Shown here piece by piece: positions 18,096-26,820 of a stretch of DNA of 64,000 nucleotides. How positions within the stretch are numbered: position 1 is the first letter of the stretch; every line of letters starts with the position of its first letter. This DNA comes from Neptunomonas concharum. GTDB lineage: Bacteria; Pseudomonadota; Gammaproteobacteria; Pseudomonadales; Balneatricaceae. Under the pieces are notes generated by a model. It ran no database searches. It saw only the letters and a program-made list of their open reading frames with translations, and was not told the origin of the DNA. Location of the stretch: positions 2,727,160 through 2,791,159 of the forward strand of contig NZ_CP043869.1 in assembly GCF_008630635.1 (NCBI RefSeq). Reading direction: 5' to 3'. A program made the translations under genes and the position numbers.

Positions 18096-18719
18096 TTATA
18101 TTGCACGGTCTAGTATATTGAACGCCCTGTAATACTTGTCATCTTGCAAACTCCCAAACAAAACTAAGGATGCCCCACTTTCCAACGAATGCTGGTACTC
18201 TCCCGGAAAAAACATTAACGTTGGTTTATCTTTCGCTGTTTTTTGCAAGTTATTTAAAATGTTATGTGACCTTATATAGGGGAATACCTCTCCTATACCT
18301 GTTAGCAGCATTAAGTCATGTTTTTCATCTGCCACTCTTTTCGCTATTTCCGGCGTTATGACGGTTTCAATATCTAGAATGCCTTGAAGCTCTTCTTTTA
18401 GCTCTTCTCTGGACATCTTCTGCTCATTTTCTAATATCCAATCCCAGTCGCCTTCACGCTTCAATAATTCAACCACTAAGTCATACAGGTTTATTTCCAG
18501 CGTTTTTATCTTTTTATCCTCAAGGTCATTGCGAAGTTGTTTTGTTAATTGCGTTATATCTTTCTGAATAGATGGCTCATAAGGACAGATATGAAAAGGG
18601 ACTTCATTGTTCAAGCCCTCATTATTCAAAAACGCGTCACTAGAGATGACCTTCATAAGATGCTCTTGGCATTCCTGAAGATTCCTAGTGTTTATCGTTG
18701 TGTGCTTTAATTTTTTCAT
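18096..18719 (-). CDS. brxB: BREX BrxB (DUF1788)
   Basis: 207 residues with the DUF1788 layout: a helical N-terminus, PFHICPYEPSIQKDITQL near residue 43, INLYDLVVELL near 75, LLTGIGEVFPYIRSHNIL near 137 and a final PTLMFFPGEYQ...LFGSLQDDKYYRAFNI. It is a small core BREX protein of incompletely known role. It sits between brxA (46 bp) and brxC (37 bp) in the same orientation. The family match rests on recognition of the motif order plus location. Confidence 0.92.
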   Translation of the reverse strand: MKKLKHTTINTRNLQECQEHLMKVISSDAFLNNEGLNNEVPFHICPYEPSIQKDITQLTKQLRNDLEDKKIKTLEINLYDLVVELLKREGDWDWILENEQKMSREELKEELQGILDIETVITPEIAKRVADEKHDLMLLTGIGEVFPYIRSHNILNNLQKTAKDKPTLMFFPGEYQHSLESGASLVLFGSLQDDKYYRAFNILDRAI

Positions 18720-18765
18720 CGCGCTTTCTTATTCATATCCGCAGCCCAATTTACAATCATTGCTC

Positions 18766-19353
18766 TTAACCATTGCCGAGAAAGAGTCTTAAATCACCAG
18801 ATGCTTTACCAATCACTTGGCACAACTGCTCATTGAATATTTGATGCATTAATTCATTCCCATCCCCAACAAAACCGCACTCACGCAGCATTTTAAAAAC
18901 CACTTGCCGCGCCTTTGCTTTTGTTTGTCGCGAGGCTGAATCCAAATTATCGTGCCACTCAGCCTTCGCATTAAAAAATGCATCATAGTCTTCATGAGTC
19001 AACAAAAACCGTGCTGAGTCATATTGGGGAACGATGACCTCAATGGTAAAGTCATAAATAAATTGGTATTGGCGGCAAATAGCCAACCAAACTAAAGCCT
19101 TTTTCTGTGCTTCAGTACCAGTAGCCAGTAGATTTAACTGATCATCAGTTAGGTGCTTCAGCCTTCTAGAAACTTCTCCATAGAGCTTTTTCAAGGTACT
19201 CTCAGTACGTGACTGAAAGCTATTTTCAGCCATTACTCTGGATCGAACTTCAGGCCAGCCCTGAAGCTCTGCATACAAACTAGCCACTAGCACTGATTCA
19301 TGCATCAGCGCCGCGCCAGTTGTGAAACTAAGAGTATATTTTGCTCCGCTCAC
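18766..19353 (-). CDS. brxA: BREX BrxA (DUF1819), GTG start
   Basis: 195 residues. The opening YTLSFTTGAALMHESVLVA is the usual N-terminus of BrxA, which favours the GTG at 19353 over an internal ATG. A GAGG box lies about 11 bases upstream. BrxA is a small helical, DNA-binding component of BREX. Later marks are RQYQFIYDFTIEVI and ARQVVFKMLRECGF. It follows the HTH gene by 33 bp, so that gene leads the operon. Confidence 0.93.
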   Translation of the reverse strand: MSGAKYTLSFTTGAALMHESVLVASLYAELQGWPEVRSRVMAENSFQSRTESTLKKLYGEVSRRLKHLTDDQLNLLATGTEAQKKALVWLAICRQYQFIYDFTIEVIVPQYDSARFLLTHEDYDAFFNAKAEWHDNLDSASRQTKAKARQVVFKMLRECGFVGDGNELMHQIFNEQLCQVIGKASGDLRLFLGNG

Positions 19354-19386
19354 TATTTATTAAACCTCAAACATACCGACATCTGG

Positions 19387-19575
19387 CTAGTTTTTAACCT
19401 TCTGTTCTTCTATCCACTTTTCTACATCCTCCTTCTTAAAGCGCCAACTACCACCCACTTTAAAACCGGGGAGCTTACCTTCTGAGGCCAAACGATATGC
19501 GGTTTTCTCAGCGAGCTTCAGGTATTCAGCTACTTCTTTTAAGGTCAAGATTTCATCACTCATAACATCATCCAC
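19387..19575 (-). CDS. Excisionase/AlpA-like winged-helix DNA-binding protein at the head of the BREX operon
   Basis: 62 residues, or 58 if the second ATG at 19563 is used; the spacing of a GTGGA stretch slightly favours the latter. LTLKEVAEYLKLAEKTAYRLASEG, then a basic KVGGSWRFKKEDVEKWI, is the MerR/excisionase-type HTH (helix_turn_helix_17 group). It is the first gene of the BREX operon, 33 bp before brxA, where many BREX loci carry a WYL-domain BrxR regulator instead. A transcriptional role in BREX is inference; a leftover excisionase of a mobile element is the alternative. Confidence 0.8.
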   Translation of the reverse strand: MDDVMSDEILTLKEVAEYLKLAEKTAYRLASEGKLPGFKVGGSWRFKKEDVEKWIEEQKVKN

Positions 19576-19934
19576 TTCTAGACTATTGGGAGGATATGAG
19601 AAAATTGAGGAATTAACAACTAGATAGAGAACTTAGGAGAAACTAGAACGTTCCTAAGAAAAACTGGTTTATGCATTAGAATACCTTAACGAACTTTAAA
19701 CAGAAGGATATACGTCTTTAAGGCTTTGGAAGAATTGTTAAAGGGCAGGCAAGCGCTATTTCTGGTTGCTTAGCGGACACATTTAAAAAATAGTGAAACT
19801 ATATGGTTAATTTTCAAGCATGAATGAAAGTGATGTTAGGGGATGTGCCAAATCAGTGCCAAAAACACCGCAAATTTACAAACCCCAGACACAAAAAAAG
19901 CCTATCAATAAACTATTGATAAGCCTCTTAAAAT
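19576..19934. promoter_or_regulatory. BREX upstream region with inverted repeat and candidate operator
   Basis: No gene is seen in these 359 bases. CTTAGGA (19632-19638) and TCCTAAG (19652-19658) are perfect inverted arms with a 13-base spacer, and GAACGTTC (19646-19653) is an 8-bp palindrome inside them. They lie 57-95 bases upstream of the HTH gene start, a sensible place for an operator of the BREX promoter. I could not settle on convincing -35/-10 boxes. The right end holds the tRNA terminator. No copy of the tRNA 3' end was found near 5.2-5.3 kb. Confidence 0.4.
19892..19925 (-). terminator. Rho-independent terminator of tRNA-fMet
   Basis: On the minus strand GCTTATCAAT pairs with ATTGATAGGC (10 bp, one G-U) around AGTTT and is followed by seven T. 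It starts about 10 bases after the tRNA CCA and separates the tRNA transcript from the BREX operon downstream. Confidence 0.8.
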
Positions 19935-20011
<77 letters not shown>

Positions 20012-20029
20012 TCAAATTGTGGAGCGTAT

Positions 20030-20056
20030 ATTATAGGCATCATTCACCTTATGCAA
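20030..20056 (-). promoter_or_regulatory. Promoter of tRNA-fMet
   Basis: Reading the minus strand, TTGCAT (20056-20051) and a perfect TATAAT (20035-20030) are 15 bases apart, and the -10 box lies about 18 bases before the tRNA 5' end. It sits immediately after the pilZ stop codon. Confidence 0.6.
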
Positions 20057-20058
20057 CC

Positions 20059-20454
20059 TTATTCTCCACTATTTTTACGCTTCTCTGCTTCTTGCGCTTT
20101 TTGTCTGCGGATTGCACGTTTTTGGCATTCGACAATCAAGGTTGTGATGTTGCTTACGTCTTTTTCCGTTATCCCAACAAACTCGCCGCTGTATTCTGGT
20201 GGCTTACGCCAGATGAGTTTCAACGGACAGTGAATTTCGTAGTCCTTATCGGTGGTAAAGCTCAGGGTGATCGGGTAGACCTCTTTTTTAACGTCACCTG
20301 CGTATTGGAACGCAACACCGTGTGCCGAAATATCAACAATATTCACCCGAACCCCAGCAACCTTTAGGCTTACAGGGTCATCTTTAGCAGGTACGACCCT
20401 AAAGTTCCTACGCTGTGTTTCTTGGTCGGTATCTATTTCTATAACGGGTTTCAC
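20059..20454 (-). CDS. PilZ-domain protein, third gene of the stator operon
   Basis: 131 residues forming one PilZ domain. The c-di-GMP-binding signature is visible: QRRNFRV near residues 14-20 (RxxxR-type) and DISAHGVAF near residue 42 (the D/NxSxxG motif). The C-terminal 25 residues are basic and helical. The start is a GTG overlapping the motB stop in GTGA, so it is translationally coupled to the stator genes. A c-di-GMP-dependent brake on motility, as YcgR acts on MotA, is a reasonable inference from this linkage. Confidence 0.85.
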   Translation of the reverse strand: MKPVIEIDTDQETQRRNFRVVPAKDDPVSLKVAGVRVNIVDISAHGVAFQYAGDVKKEVYPITLSFTTDKDYEIHCPLKLIWRKPPEYSGEFVGITEKDVSNITTLIVECQKRAIRRQKAQEAEKRKNSGE

Positions 20455-21245
20455 TGCTTTATCTTCTCCAGCACAAACTCTATACGACGATTATTAGCAC
20501 GCTGCTCTGGCGTATCATTGGGGTTGATAGGTAGGGAGTCGCCATACCCGGTTGCCGTGACCCGCTCTGGGTCAACACCTCCCCGTATGAAGTAGCGCAG
20601 CACTGTGGTTGCGCGCACAGCGGATAGCTCCCAGTTAGAAGGGAACTGAGCGGTCTCTATGGGGATGTCATCAGTATGACCCTGTATGCCCACTTTAAAT
20701 TCAGTATTTTTCTCCAACGTACCTAGAATACCGTCAAGTATTGGCATCATCTGTCTGTTAAAAGCGGCATCTCCCGATTCGAACAGGACTTCGCCTTTGA
20801 CTCTGACTTTTATTTTTCCATCTTTGGGCGCACCCACTTCGACGGCATCGGTTACCCCCATCGTGGCAAATACATCTTTCAGGCTATTTGACAGATAGGT
20901 TAAATCTTCAGGCTTCTCTACGCTGGACTTCTCAGGCGGTTGGTATTCGGGCGCTTCTTCAACGATAACGTCCGGCTGTTCGAGGGGTTTAGAGTTGGTG
21001 GGCTCAAAGCTATCTGGCATCTCAATAGACGGTACTCTGAGTTCTTCGGGTAATGGAATGATACTTCCACCCGTATCCCCTATCGCTAATTGGAAGGAGC
21101 GCACAGTCGTAGCGAACTGTTCTTTTTCCACTGTCGAGATAGAAAACAGCAGGACAAAAAACACTAAGAGCAGCGTCATCAAGTCAGCAAACGTGGTAAT
21201 CCAACCAGGCTCCTGCTCATCCATAATGACTCGGCGGGCACTCAC
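20451..21245 (-). CDS. motB: MotB-family stator protein
   Basis: 264 residues. One membrane segment at about 16-38 begins PGWITTFADLMTLLL and carries the ion-translocating Asp at position 21. A Pro/Glu-rich plug and linker region follows (about 60-120), then an OmpA-type peptidoglycan-binding domain with GHTDDIPI, NWELSAVRA and NNRRIEFVL. The start is a GTG overlapping the motA stop in GTGA; a shorter ATG start at 21224 is less likely because it removes the basic N-terminus. Whether the motor uses protons or sodium cannot be told from what I see. Confidence 0.9.
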   Translation of the reverse strand: MSARRVIMDEQEPGWITTFADLMTLLLVFFVLLFSISTVEKEQFATTVRSFQLAIGDTGGSIIPLPEELRVPSIEMPDSFEPTNSKPLEQPDVIVEEAPEYQPPEKSSVEKPEDLTYLSNSLKDVFATMGVTDAVEVGAPKDGKIKVRVKGEVLFESGDAAFNRQMMPILDGILGTLEKNTEFKVGIQGHTDDIPIETAQFPSNWELSAVRATTVLRYFIRGGVDPERVTATGYGDSLPINPNDTPEQRANNRRIEFVLEKIKQ

Positions 21246-22042
21246 TGCTTAGCTCCTTTTTTGGCAGCCTCTTTTTTATCGGATTGGTTAAAGATGGATT
21301 TTCGCTCTCGCTCGGGAAGATATGAGGATAACTGCTCATATACATGCGCATAGTGATCGTTTGTAAGAATACTGATGCTGCCCTCGCGTATGATCTCCAG
21401 ATTGGTGACTTCAAGTAGCGTTCTGGCCTTTAGCTTACCCGCGATCGGCAAAAATACCATCGTAGAAAGCAGCGATCCATAAAAGGTTGTCAGTAGTGCT
21501 ACCGCCATAGCAGGGCCAATGGTATCCGGGTTGTCTAATTCGCTGAGCATCTGTATCAAGCCGATCAGCGTACCCAACATACCAAAGGCTGGGGCATAAC
21601 CAGCCATTTTTCTGAAAACATCTTGTACCGAGAAGTGGCGAGCCATAAGGGAGTCGATTTCATTTTGCAGTGTGTTGCGAATCACTTGCTCAGAGGCGGC
21701 TTCTGATAGCAAATTACAGGCTCTTTTTAAAACAGGTGAGTCGGTTTTAACATCCCCTAGTTTCAGTAAACCATGTCGGTGGCTGATTTTACTGAGTTTG
21801 ATCATGGTATCGATCATTTCAGACGGATTAGTTTTATCTTGCGTGAATACAATATAGGCACCTTTGAAGGCGTTCATCACATCGCGAAACTGAACCGTTA
21901 AGAGCGTCGCCGCCATCGTGCCGCCGATGACAATCATAAGCCCTGGCACATTGACAAATATATCCGCATTCCCGCCAATCAATATTGCTGATACGATGAG
22001 GGCTAGGCCGGATAAAATGCCTAAAAGGGATGCAAAATCCAT
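21242..22042 (-). CDS. motA: MotA-family stator protein
   Basis: 266 residues with four membrane segments: about 5-22, 28-50, 147-168 and 178-203. GYAPAFGMLGTLIGLIQML is the conserved third segment with its key Pro. The cytoplasmic loop has SHRHGLLKLGDVKTD, where an Arg and an Asp eight residues apart stand where MotA has Arg90 and Glu98, so the acidic partner seems to be Asp rather than Glu. MotA and MotB form the torque-generating stator in the inner membrane. It is the first gene of the motA-motB-pilZ operon. No other flagellar genes are in the window. Confidence 0.9.
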   Translation of the reverse strand: MDFASLLGILSGLALIVSAILIGGNADIFVNVPGLMIVIGGTMAATLLTVQFRDVMNAFKGAYIVFTQDKTNPSEMIDTMIKLSKISHRHGLLKLGDVKTDSPVLKRACNLLSEAASEQVIRNTLQNEIDSLMARHFSVQDVFRKMAGYAPAFGMLGTLIGLIQMLSELDNPDTIGPAMAVALLTTFYGSLLSTMVFLPIAGKLKARTLLEVTNLEIIREGSISILTNDHYAHVYEQLSSYLPERERKSIFNQSDKKEAAKKGAKQ

Positions 22043-22119
22043 TAAGTCAGAAACTCCCGTCTCTTATTTGATTTCAATACTTGCTTGAGTATAGCAGGTG
22101 TTCAGTACACCATAGATTG

Positions 22120-22977
22120 ATGAATCAAGAACCACCAAAATACTTTATTGGATTAACTCAGTGGCACCATCCCGATTGGTATGCTGAGCGCGCCACAACA
22201 ACATCGGCCTTAAGCACCTATGCTCGCCACTTTAACAGCGTGGAGGGTAACAGTAGCTTTTATGGCTTACCTAGCGCCACCACCATTGACGAGTGGCAGA
22301 CGCGTAGCCCCTCACACTTTCGCTTTTGCTTTAAGTTTCCCAACACCATTACGCATCAACTTAAGCTTAGGCATTGTGATCGGCCACTGGCGGAGTTTCT
22401 TAAGCGTATCAGCCCACTAGAACACAAACTGGGGGTGCTATGGCTGCAAATGGGCGCTAGCTTTTCGCCGAGTGATATTCTGCAACTGGAACGCTTTTTG
22501 GCGCATTTACCCACAGACTACGCGCTCGGCATAGAAGTACGCCACCCGGGATTTTTCCTTAAGGATGATACGGAAAAGCAATTTAATCGACTGCTCATGG
22601 AGTATGGCGTTAATCGCATCACCTTTGATACTCGCCCTTTATTCAAGCATCCAACATCCGATGACGCCACCCAAGAGGCACTAAATGTAAAGCCGAGAAT
22701 GCCGGTTCATGTGATCGCAACAGGTCAGCAACCGTTTGTGCGTTTTATCAGCCCGCTAGACTTAACGTTAGGTCAGGCATATCTCCAACCTTGGATCAAT
22801 AAAACCCTACAGTGGATCGATGAGGGCCGCACACCCTATCTGTTTTTTCATACACCCGACAATCGTGAAGCTCCTGAGCTTGCACTGTATTTTTCTCAAA
22901 CACTCCATCAACTTCGCCCCGATATTGCGGCGATCTCACTCTGGGATAGAGATATCCCCCAACCGGAGCTTTTCTAA
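22120..22977 (+). CDS. DUF72 (YecE-like) family protein
   Basis: 285 residues from the ATG at 22120; a TTG at 22081 would add 13 residues that do not look like the family. YFIGLTQWHHPDWY at the start, FNSVEGNSSFYGLPS and FRFCFKFPNTITH are typical of DUF72, a TIM-barrel-like family of unknown function. YALGIEVRHPGFF and a late HTPDN segment also fit. It is divergent from motA and overlaps the next gene in a TAATG. Confidence 0.82.
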   Translation: MNQEPPKYFIGLTQWHHPDWYAERATTTSALSTYARHFNSVEGNSSFYGLPSATTIDEWQTRSPSHFRFCFKFPNTITHQLKLRHCDRPLAEFLKRISPLEHKLGVLWLQMGASFSPSDILQLERFLAHLPTDYALGIEVRHPGFFLKDDTEKQFNRLLMEYGVNRITFDTRPLFKHPTSDDATQEALNVKPRMPVHVIATGQQPFVRFISPLDLTLGQAYLQPWINKTLQWIDEGRTPYLFFHTPDNREAPELALYFSQTLHQLRPDIAAISLWDRDIPQPELF

Positions 22978-23600
22978 TGCAGCTTATCTATATCATGGAT
23001 CCCATGTGCAGCTGGTGTTGGGCTTTCTCTCCCACACTAAAATCCATAAAAAATGTCCATCCTGAGTTGCCTATCACCTATGTCATGGGAGGGTTAGCAC
23101 CCGACTCCGATGAGCCAATGCCCGAGGAGCAAAAACACTATATCGCTTCAATATGGCAGCAAATTGCTGAGCGAACTCAAACGACTTTCAACTATGACTT
23201 CTGGACACAGTGCATCCCCAGACGCAGCACATGGCGCGCTTGCCGTGCAGTCATTAGCGCAGAACAGCTACAGCCTGGCATTTCAGGCGATATGATACAG
23301 GGCATACAGGAAGCCTATTATCTTCATGCAAAGAACCCCTCAGATCGAGAGACACTAATCACTGTTGCTACTGACCTAGGGCTGGATTCGAACGCGTTTG
23401 CAAGCCGCTTAGATAGTGACGCAACCCAGAAAGAACTCTCACAGCAGATGCAGCTAGGGCAACAGCTGGGGGCGCAAGGCTTTCCTTCGTTACGCTTAGT
23501 GCATGAAGAAAAGGTTTATCGGGTAAGTGATGGATATACAGACGCCGAAACGCTTAAGGCACGGCTTGGGGATCTTATAAAACAGCTCAGCAATGCATAA
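22977..23600 (+). CDS. DsbA-family thioredoxin-fold protein (FrnE-like)
   Basis: 207 residues. The redox motif CSWC lies at about 10-13 (MDPMCSWCWAF), and QGFPSL near 160 supplies the cis-Pro loop. The helical insert and the absence of a signal peptide put it in the cytoplasmic FrnE-like group of DsbA relatives, thought to act as thiol oxidoreductases or isomerases. It starts within the stop of the DUF72 gene, so the two are coupled. Confidence 0.85.
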   Translation: MQLIYIMDPMCSWCWAFSPTLKSIKNVHPELPITYVMGGLAPDSDEPMPEEQKHYIASIWQQIAERTQTTFNYDFWTQCIPRRSTWRACRAVISAEQLQPGISGDMIQGIQEAYYLHAKNPSDRETLITVATDLGLDSNAFASRLDSDATQKELSQQMQLGQQLGAQGFPSLRLVHEEKVYRVSDGYTDAETLKARLGDLIKQLSNA

Positions 23601-23635
23601 CAAGGGAAGGAAAACAGAGAAAGTTTGTAAGATAG

Positions 23636-23658
23636 AGCGGAAGCCTATGGCTTCCGCT
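23636..23658. terminator. Hairpin between the converging DsbA-like and cold-shock genes
   Basis: AGCGGAAGCC and GGCTTCCGCT form a perfect 10-bp stem around TAT. T runs are poor on both sides, so termination is likely but not certain. Confidence 0.5.
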
Positions 23659-23669
23659 AAGCGACTCAA

Positions 23670-24116
23670 TTAGCCACGTACAATAGAAACGTCTTCGGCT
23701 TGCAGACCTTTATCACTCTCACGGGCATTAAAACGAACACGCTGCCCTTCACTCAATGAGCGATGCCCACGGCCACGAATGTTACGGAAATGAACAAATA
23801 CATCGTCACCGTTTTCGCGGGTAATGAATCCAAAGCCTTTGGAAACATTGAACCACTTAACCGTGCCCATTTCACGATCATCATTTTCGAGGTCTTCATC
23901 ATCATCCATTTCAGCACCGTTCTCAACCGGAGCGACGCTCTGGCTACCACCGGCAGCAGAAATCAGACTACTAATCAGCACCACAATGAAAACCACTGCG
24001 ATAACAGGTGCTGTCAGACCGGCCTCTACACCTGCAATTGCTTTTAACAAAACAGGAATCAAAACCGCTGCAATACCACTTACAACTACACTACGAATTA
24101 TTTGGTTACCACTCAT
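23670..24116 (-). CDS. Membrane-anchored cold-shock-domain protein
   Basis: 148 residues. Two hydrophobic helices come first (about 8-27 and 33-55), then an acidic linker ([10 protein letters not shown] near 71-80), then a full cold-shock domain from about 83. [15 protein letters not shown] holds RNP1 and DVFVHF holds RNP2; the end is [18 protein letters not shown]. The RNA-binding aromatic residues are intact. The layout suggests a nucleic-acid-binding domain tethered to the cytoplasmic face of the inner membrane. Free CspA proteins are about 70 residues, so the N-terminal half is a real addition. Role unknown. Confidence 0.85.
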   Translation of the reverse strand: MSGNQIIRSVVVSGIAAVLIPVLLKAIAGVEAGLTAPVIAVVFIVVLISSLISAAGGSQSVAPVENGAEMDDDEDLENDDREMGTVKWFNVSKGFGFITRENGDDVFVHFRNIRGRGHRSLSEGQRVRFNARESDKGLQAEDVSIVRG

Positions 24117-24300
24117 CTATCTATCTCTTTGTAGAAATTATGACTAAGAATTGTGCCGTCTGAACTTAACTAAAAACGGCAACCGCTCAGGTATACCGAA
24201 TAAGACTCAAAATTTCAATAGCTTACCCTTTATATCTGAATTTACTTTTCTGCCATCACTCCGTTATGCTTACGCATTCACCCCACTTGTTGGTAAAAAC

Positions 24301-24510
24301 ATGAACTACGATGAACGCATAACGGAGCTTGAAAGCCGCGTCGCATTTCAGGAAGATGCGCTGGATAAACTTAGCGACGTCATTGCTCAGCAAGATAAAA
24401 CCATCATGGATCTGGAAAAAATGATCCGGGTTTTACATGATCAAGTTAAGAAAGTAGATCACTCAGGGCAGAGCGGAATACATAACGAACCGCCTCCACC
24501 CCACTATTAA
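24301..24510 (+). CDS. slyX: SlyX family protein
   Basis: 69 residues from the ATG at 24301: an N-terminal heptad coiled coil (ITELESRVAFQEDALDKLSDVI, then QQDKTIMDLEKMI) and the characteristic C-terminal PPPPHY. SlyX is a small conserved gammaproteobacterial protein of unknown role. The open frame runs back to 24151 but the extra part does not resemble SlyX. It precedes plsB by 12 bp. Confidence 0.88.
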   Translation: MNYDERITELESRVAFQEDALDKLSDVIAQQDKTIMDLEKMIRVLHDQVKKVDHSGQSGIHNEPPPPHY

Positions 24511-24522
24511 GGTTGTACATCA

Positions 24523-26820
24523 ATGCGAGGGTTTTACTGGCTAAGCCAACTCATTGTTAAGCTGTTTGTACGTTCAGACGTACAAGGAGCAGACTATCTC
24601 GCGCCTTCTCCTAATACCTTGTATGTATTAGAAACATCCCGCTATAGCCATCGTTTTCTGGTAATCGAGCAGTTACGCAAAGCCGGTAACACGCTACCCG
24701 AACAAAAAATGCTCAGTGCCGCTCATGATCAACAAGAGTCTTTACGTGGGCGGCTCGAATCGCAGGTAGAACGTCTTGAGTTTTTGGCTGATGATGAAGA
24801 TATTCATATTATCCCTGTTTCCATCTATCACGGCAGAATGCCTCAGAGAGAAACTTCGTTACTTAATTTACTCTACGCTGAAACTTGGGATAAAGCGGGC
24901 ATTATAGGCCGTATGATGCAACTGTTGATCAATGGCCGACAAACATTGATCCAAATTGATCCACCTCTGTCACTAAAACAACTGAAGCAGGAATCTCCTC
25001 ACCAACCGGCCGGCGTGGTTGCCCATAAAGCAGCCCGTGTATTCCATGCTCACTTTCATCGGCGAAGACAGGCTATTATTGGCCCCGACCTATCACACCG
25101 CAGAACCCTGATAAAACTCATTCTCAACGCGCCAGAAGTCAAACAGGCAATACAAGCCGAGGCTTCTCACACATCGCATTCTTTAGCATCTATTAAAAAA
25201 CAAGCAGTAACGAATCTTGAAGGCATTGCCGCTAACTTCAGCCCAACGACCGCACGACTTTTAGCACCACTTCTTGGCTTTTTCTGGCATAAAGTTTACA
25301 GAAAGATGCATATAGCTGGTATCGAGAAGGTCCAAGCCTGCGCACCAGATCATCAATTAGTCTACTTGCCGTGCCATCGTAGCCATATGGACTACGTCAT
25401 GCTGTCATGGAGCCTCTACCAGCATGGTTTAATGATCCCGCATGTTGCAGCTGGAGATAACCTCAACGCACCTATTCTGGGAAGCATTTTAAAGCGGGGA
25501 GGTGCTATCTTTATGCGCCGTCGTTTCAATAATGATCAACTCTATACCCAGCTATTTAAAAGCTACTTGAGCTATATGGCGAGTAGAGGACACTCGTTAG
25601 AGTACTTTATTGAGGGAGGTCGTAGCCGCACAGGTCGACTCTTACCGGCTAAGACTGGCCTACTATCCATGACCCTGGAAGACCATCTCAGTAAACGCGG
25701 TAAACCCGTTGCCCTCGTTCCGGTATGGATCAGCTACGATAAGCTGGTAGAAAGTAAAAGCTACCAGCAAGAGCTACAAGGAAAACAAAAGCGGGGGGAG
25801 TCTTTTTGGGGACTCCTAAAAACGTTAAAAATGTTTAATACGCGCTTTGGTGATGCGAGTTTAAGCTTTGGCGAGCCGGTACTTCTTCAAGACGCATACC
25901 GTAAAACACAAGATCTAAAAACCAATACCCATTTTATTGGTAACGAGGTCTTAAGCCGCATCAACAAAGCGGCTTGGGTTAACGAAACAGCCTTAATTGC
26001 TACCATTCTGTTGGCCAACCCAAAGCGCTCTTTTGGCATCGAATCTATGGTCGAGCAACTAACCCTGTTATCGGTGTTGATAAAACGCCTACCTAATGCG
26101 CCTGCTGGTATTGCAAAAGGCGACCCCAACGACTGGCTTTATAACGCAGCACAACGTAAGCAACTTAGCCTAGAAGATGGCGAGGTCGTTCTTTATGAAG
26201 AGCAGGCTCAGGAGATGGCGTTTTACCGCAATCAGTTACACCACCTAACGTTGCTACCGGGGCTGTATTTGCTATTAGCGAGCCGATACCCTAAACCCCT
26301 GCCACAAACGTTGCCACGCTTACTGACACCACTTTACCCCTATCTGAAAGCAGAACTGTGCCTACCTTGGTGCTCTGAAGAACTGTCCCCGGCTATTAAG
26401 AAGATACGAATAAACCTTGAGAAAAGAGGTTTATTGATCCGCCAAACGAAGTACCTAGAGGTGTCGGATCAATCGCTTGCCTATGTGCTTATGCAAACCG
26501 CTGAGCCGGTCCTGCTTCGGTACTATTTAGTATTCCGCTTACTGGCAACCGGACATCCGCTAACAAAGCAGGGAGTGATTGAAGAGAGCCAACGTATTGC
26601 TGCCAGTTTGCATCGACAGTTTGGCTTTCACTCACCAGAATACTCCGACAAGAACGTGCTGAGTGTTTTTGTAGATACGCTGTTAGAACAACACGTACTA
26701 GCAGAGGAGTCACAACGCTTGATCTCTCTCATCAATAATGATGCGTTATTAAAACGCGCCCATCAAATTCTTAATCCACAGCATACGGCTTGGATCGAAC
26801 ACGCCCTGACACCGCGCTAG
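24523..26820 (+). CDS. plsB: Glycerol-3-phosphate 1-O-acyltransferase PlsB
   Basis: 765 residues. The acyltransferase blocks are in order: [12 protein letters not shown] near 288 (the HX4D catalytic motif), [12 protein letters not shown] near 328, [18 protein letters not shown] near 365 (substrate binding) and [13 protein letters not shown] near 400. PlsB acylates glycerol-3-phosphate at the inner membrane as the first step of phospholipid synthesis. It is about 40 residues shorter than E. coli PlsB, mainly in the N-terminal region. It ends tail to tail with rsmJ, sharing CTAG at the two stop codons. Confidence 0.95.
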   Translation: MRGFYWLSQLIVKLFVRSDVQGADYLAPSPNTLYVLETSRYSHRFLVIEQLRKAGNTLPEQKMLSAAHDQQESLRGRLESQVERLEFLADDEDIHIIPVSIYHGRMPQRETSLLNLLYAETWDKAGIIGRMMQLLINGRQTLIQIDPPLSLKQLKQESPHQPAGVVAHKAARVFHAHFHRRRQAIIGPDLSHRRTLIKLILNAPEVKQAIQAEASHTSHSLASIKKQAVTNLEGIAANFSPTTARLLAPLLGFFWHKVYRKMHIAGIEKVQACAPDHQLVYLPCHRSHMDYVMLSWSLYQHGLMIPHVAAGDNLNAPILGSILKRGGAIFMRRRFNNDQLYTQLFKSYLSYMASRGHSLEYFIEGGRSRTGRLLPAKTGLLSMTLEDHLSKRGKPVALVPVWISYDKLVESKSYQQELQGKQKRGESFWGLLKTLKMFNTRFGDASLSFGEPVLLQDAYRKTQDLKTNTHFIGNEVLSRINKAAWVNETALIATILLANPKRSFGIESMVEQLTLLSVLIKRLPNAPAGIAKGDPNDWLYNAAQRKQLSLEDGEVVLYEEQAQEMAFYRNQLHHLTLLPGLYLLLASRYPKPLPQTLPRLLTPLYPYLKAELCLPWCSEELSPAIKKIRINLEKRGLLIRQTKYLEVSDQSLAYVLMQTAEPVLLRYYLVFRLLATGHPLTKQGVIEESQRIAASLHRQFGFHSPEYSDKNVLSVFVDTLLEQHVLAEESQRLISLINNDALLKRAHQILNPQHTAWIEHALTPR

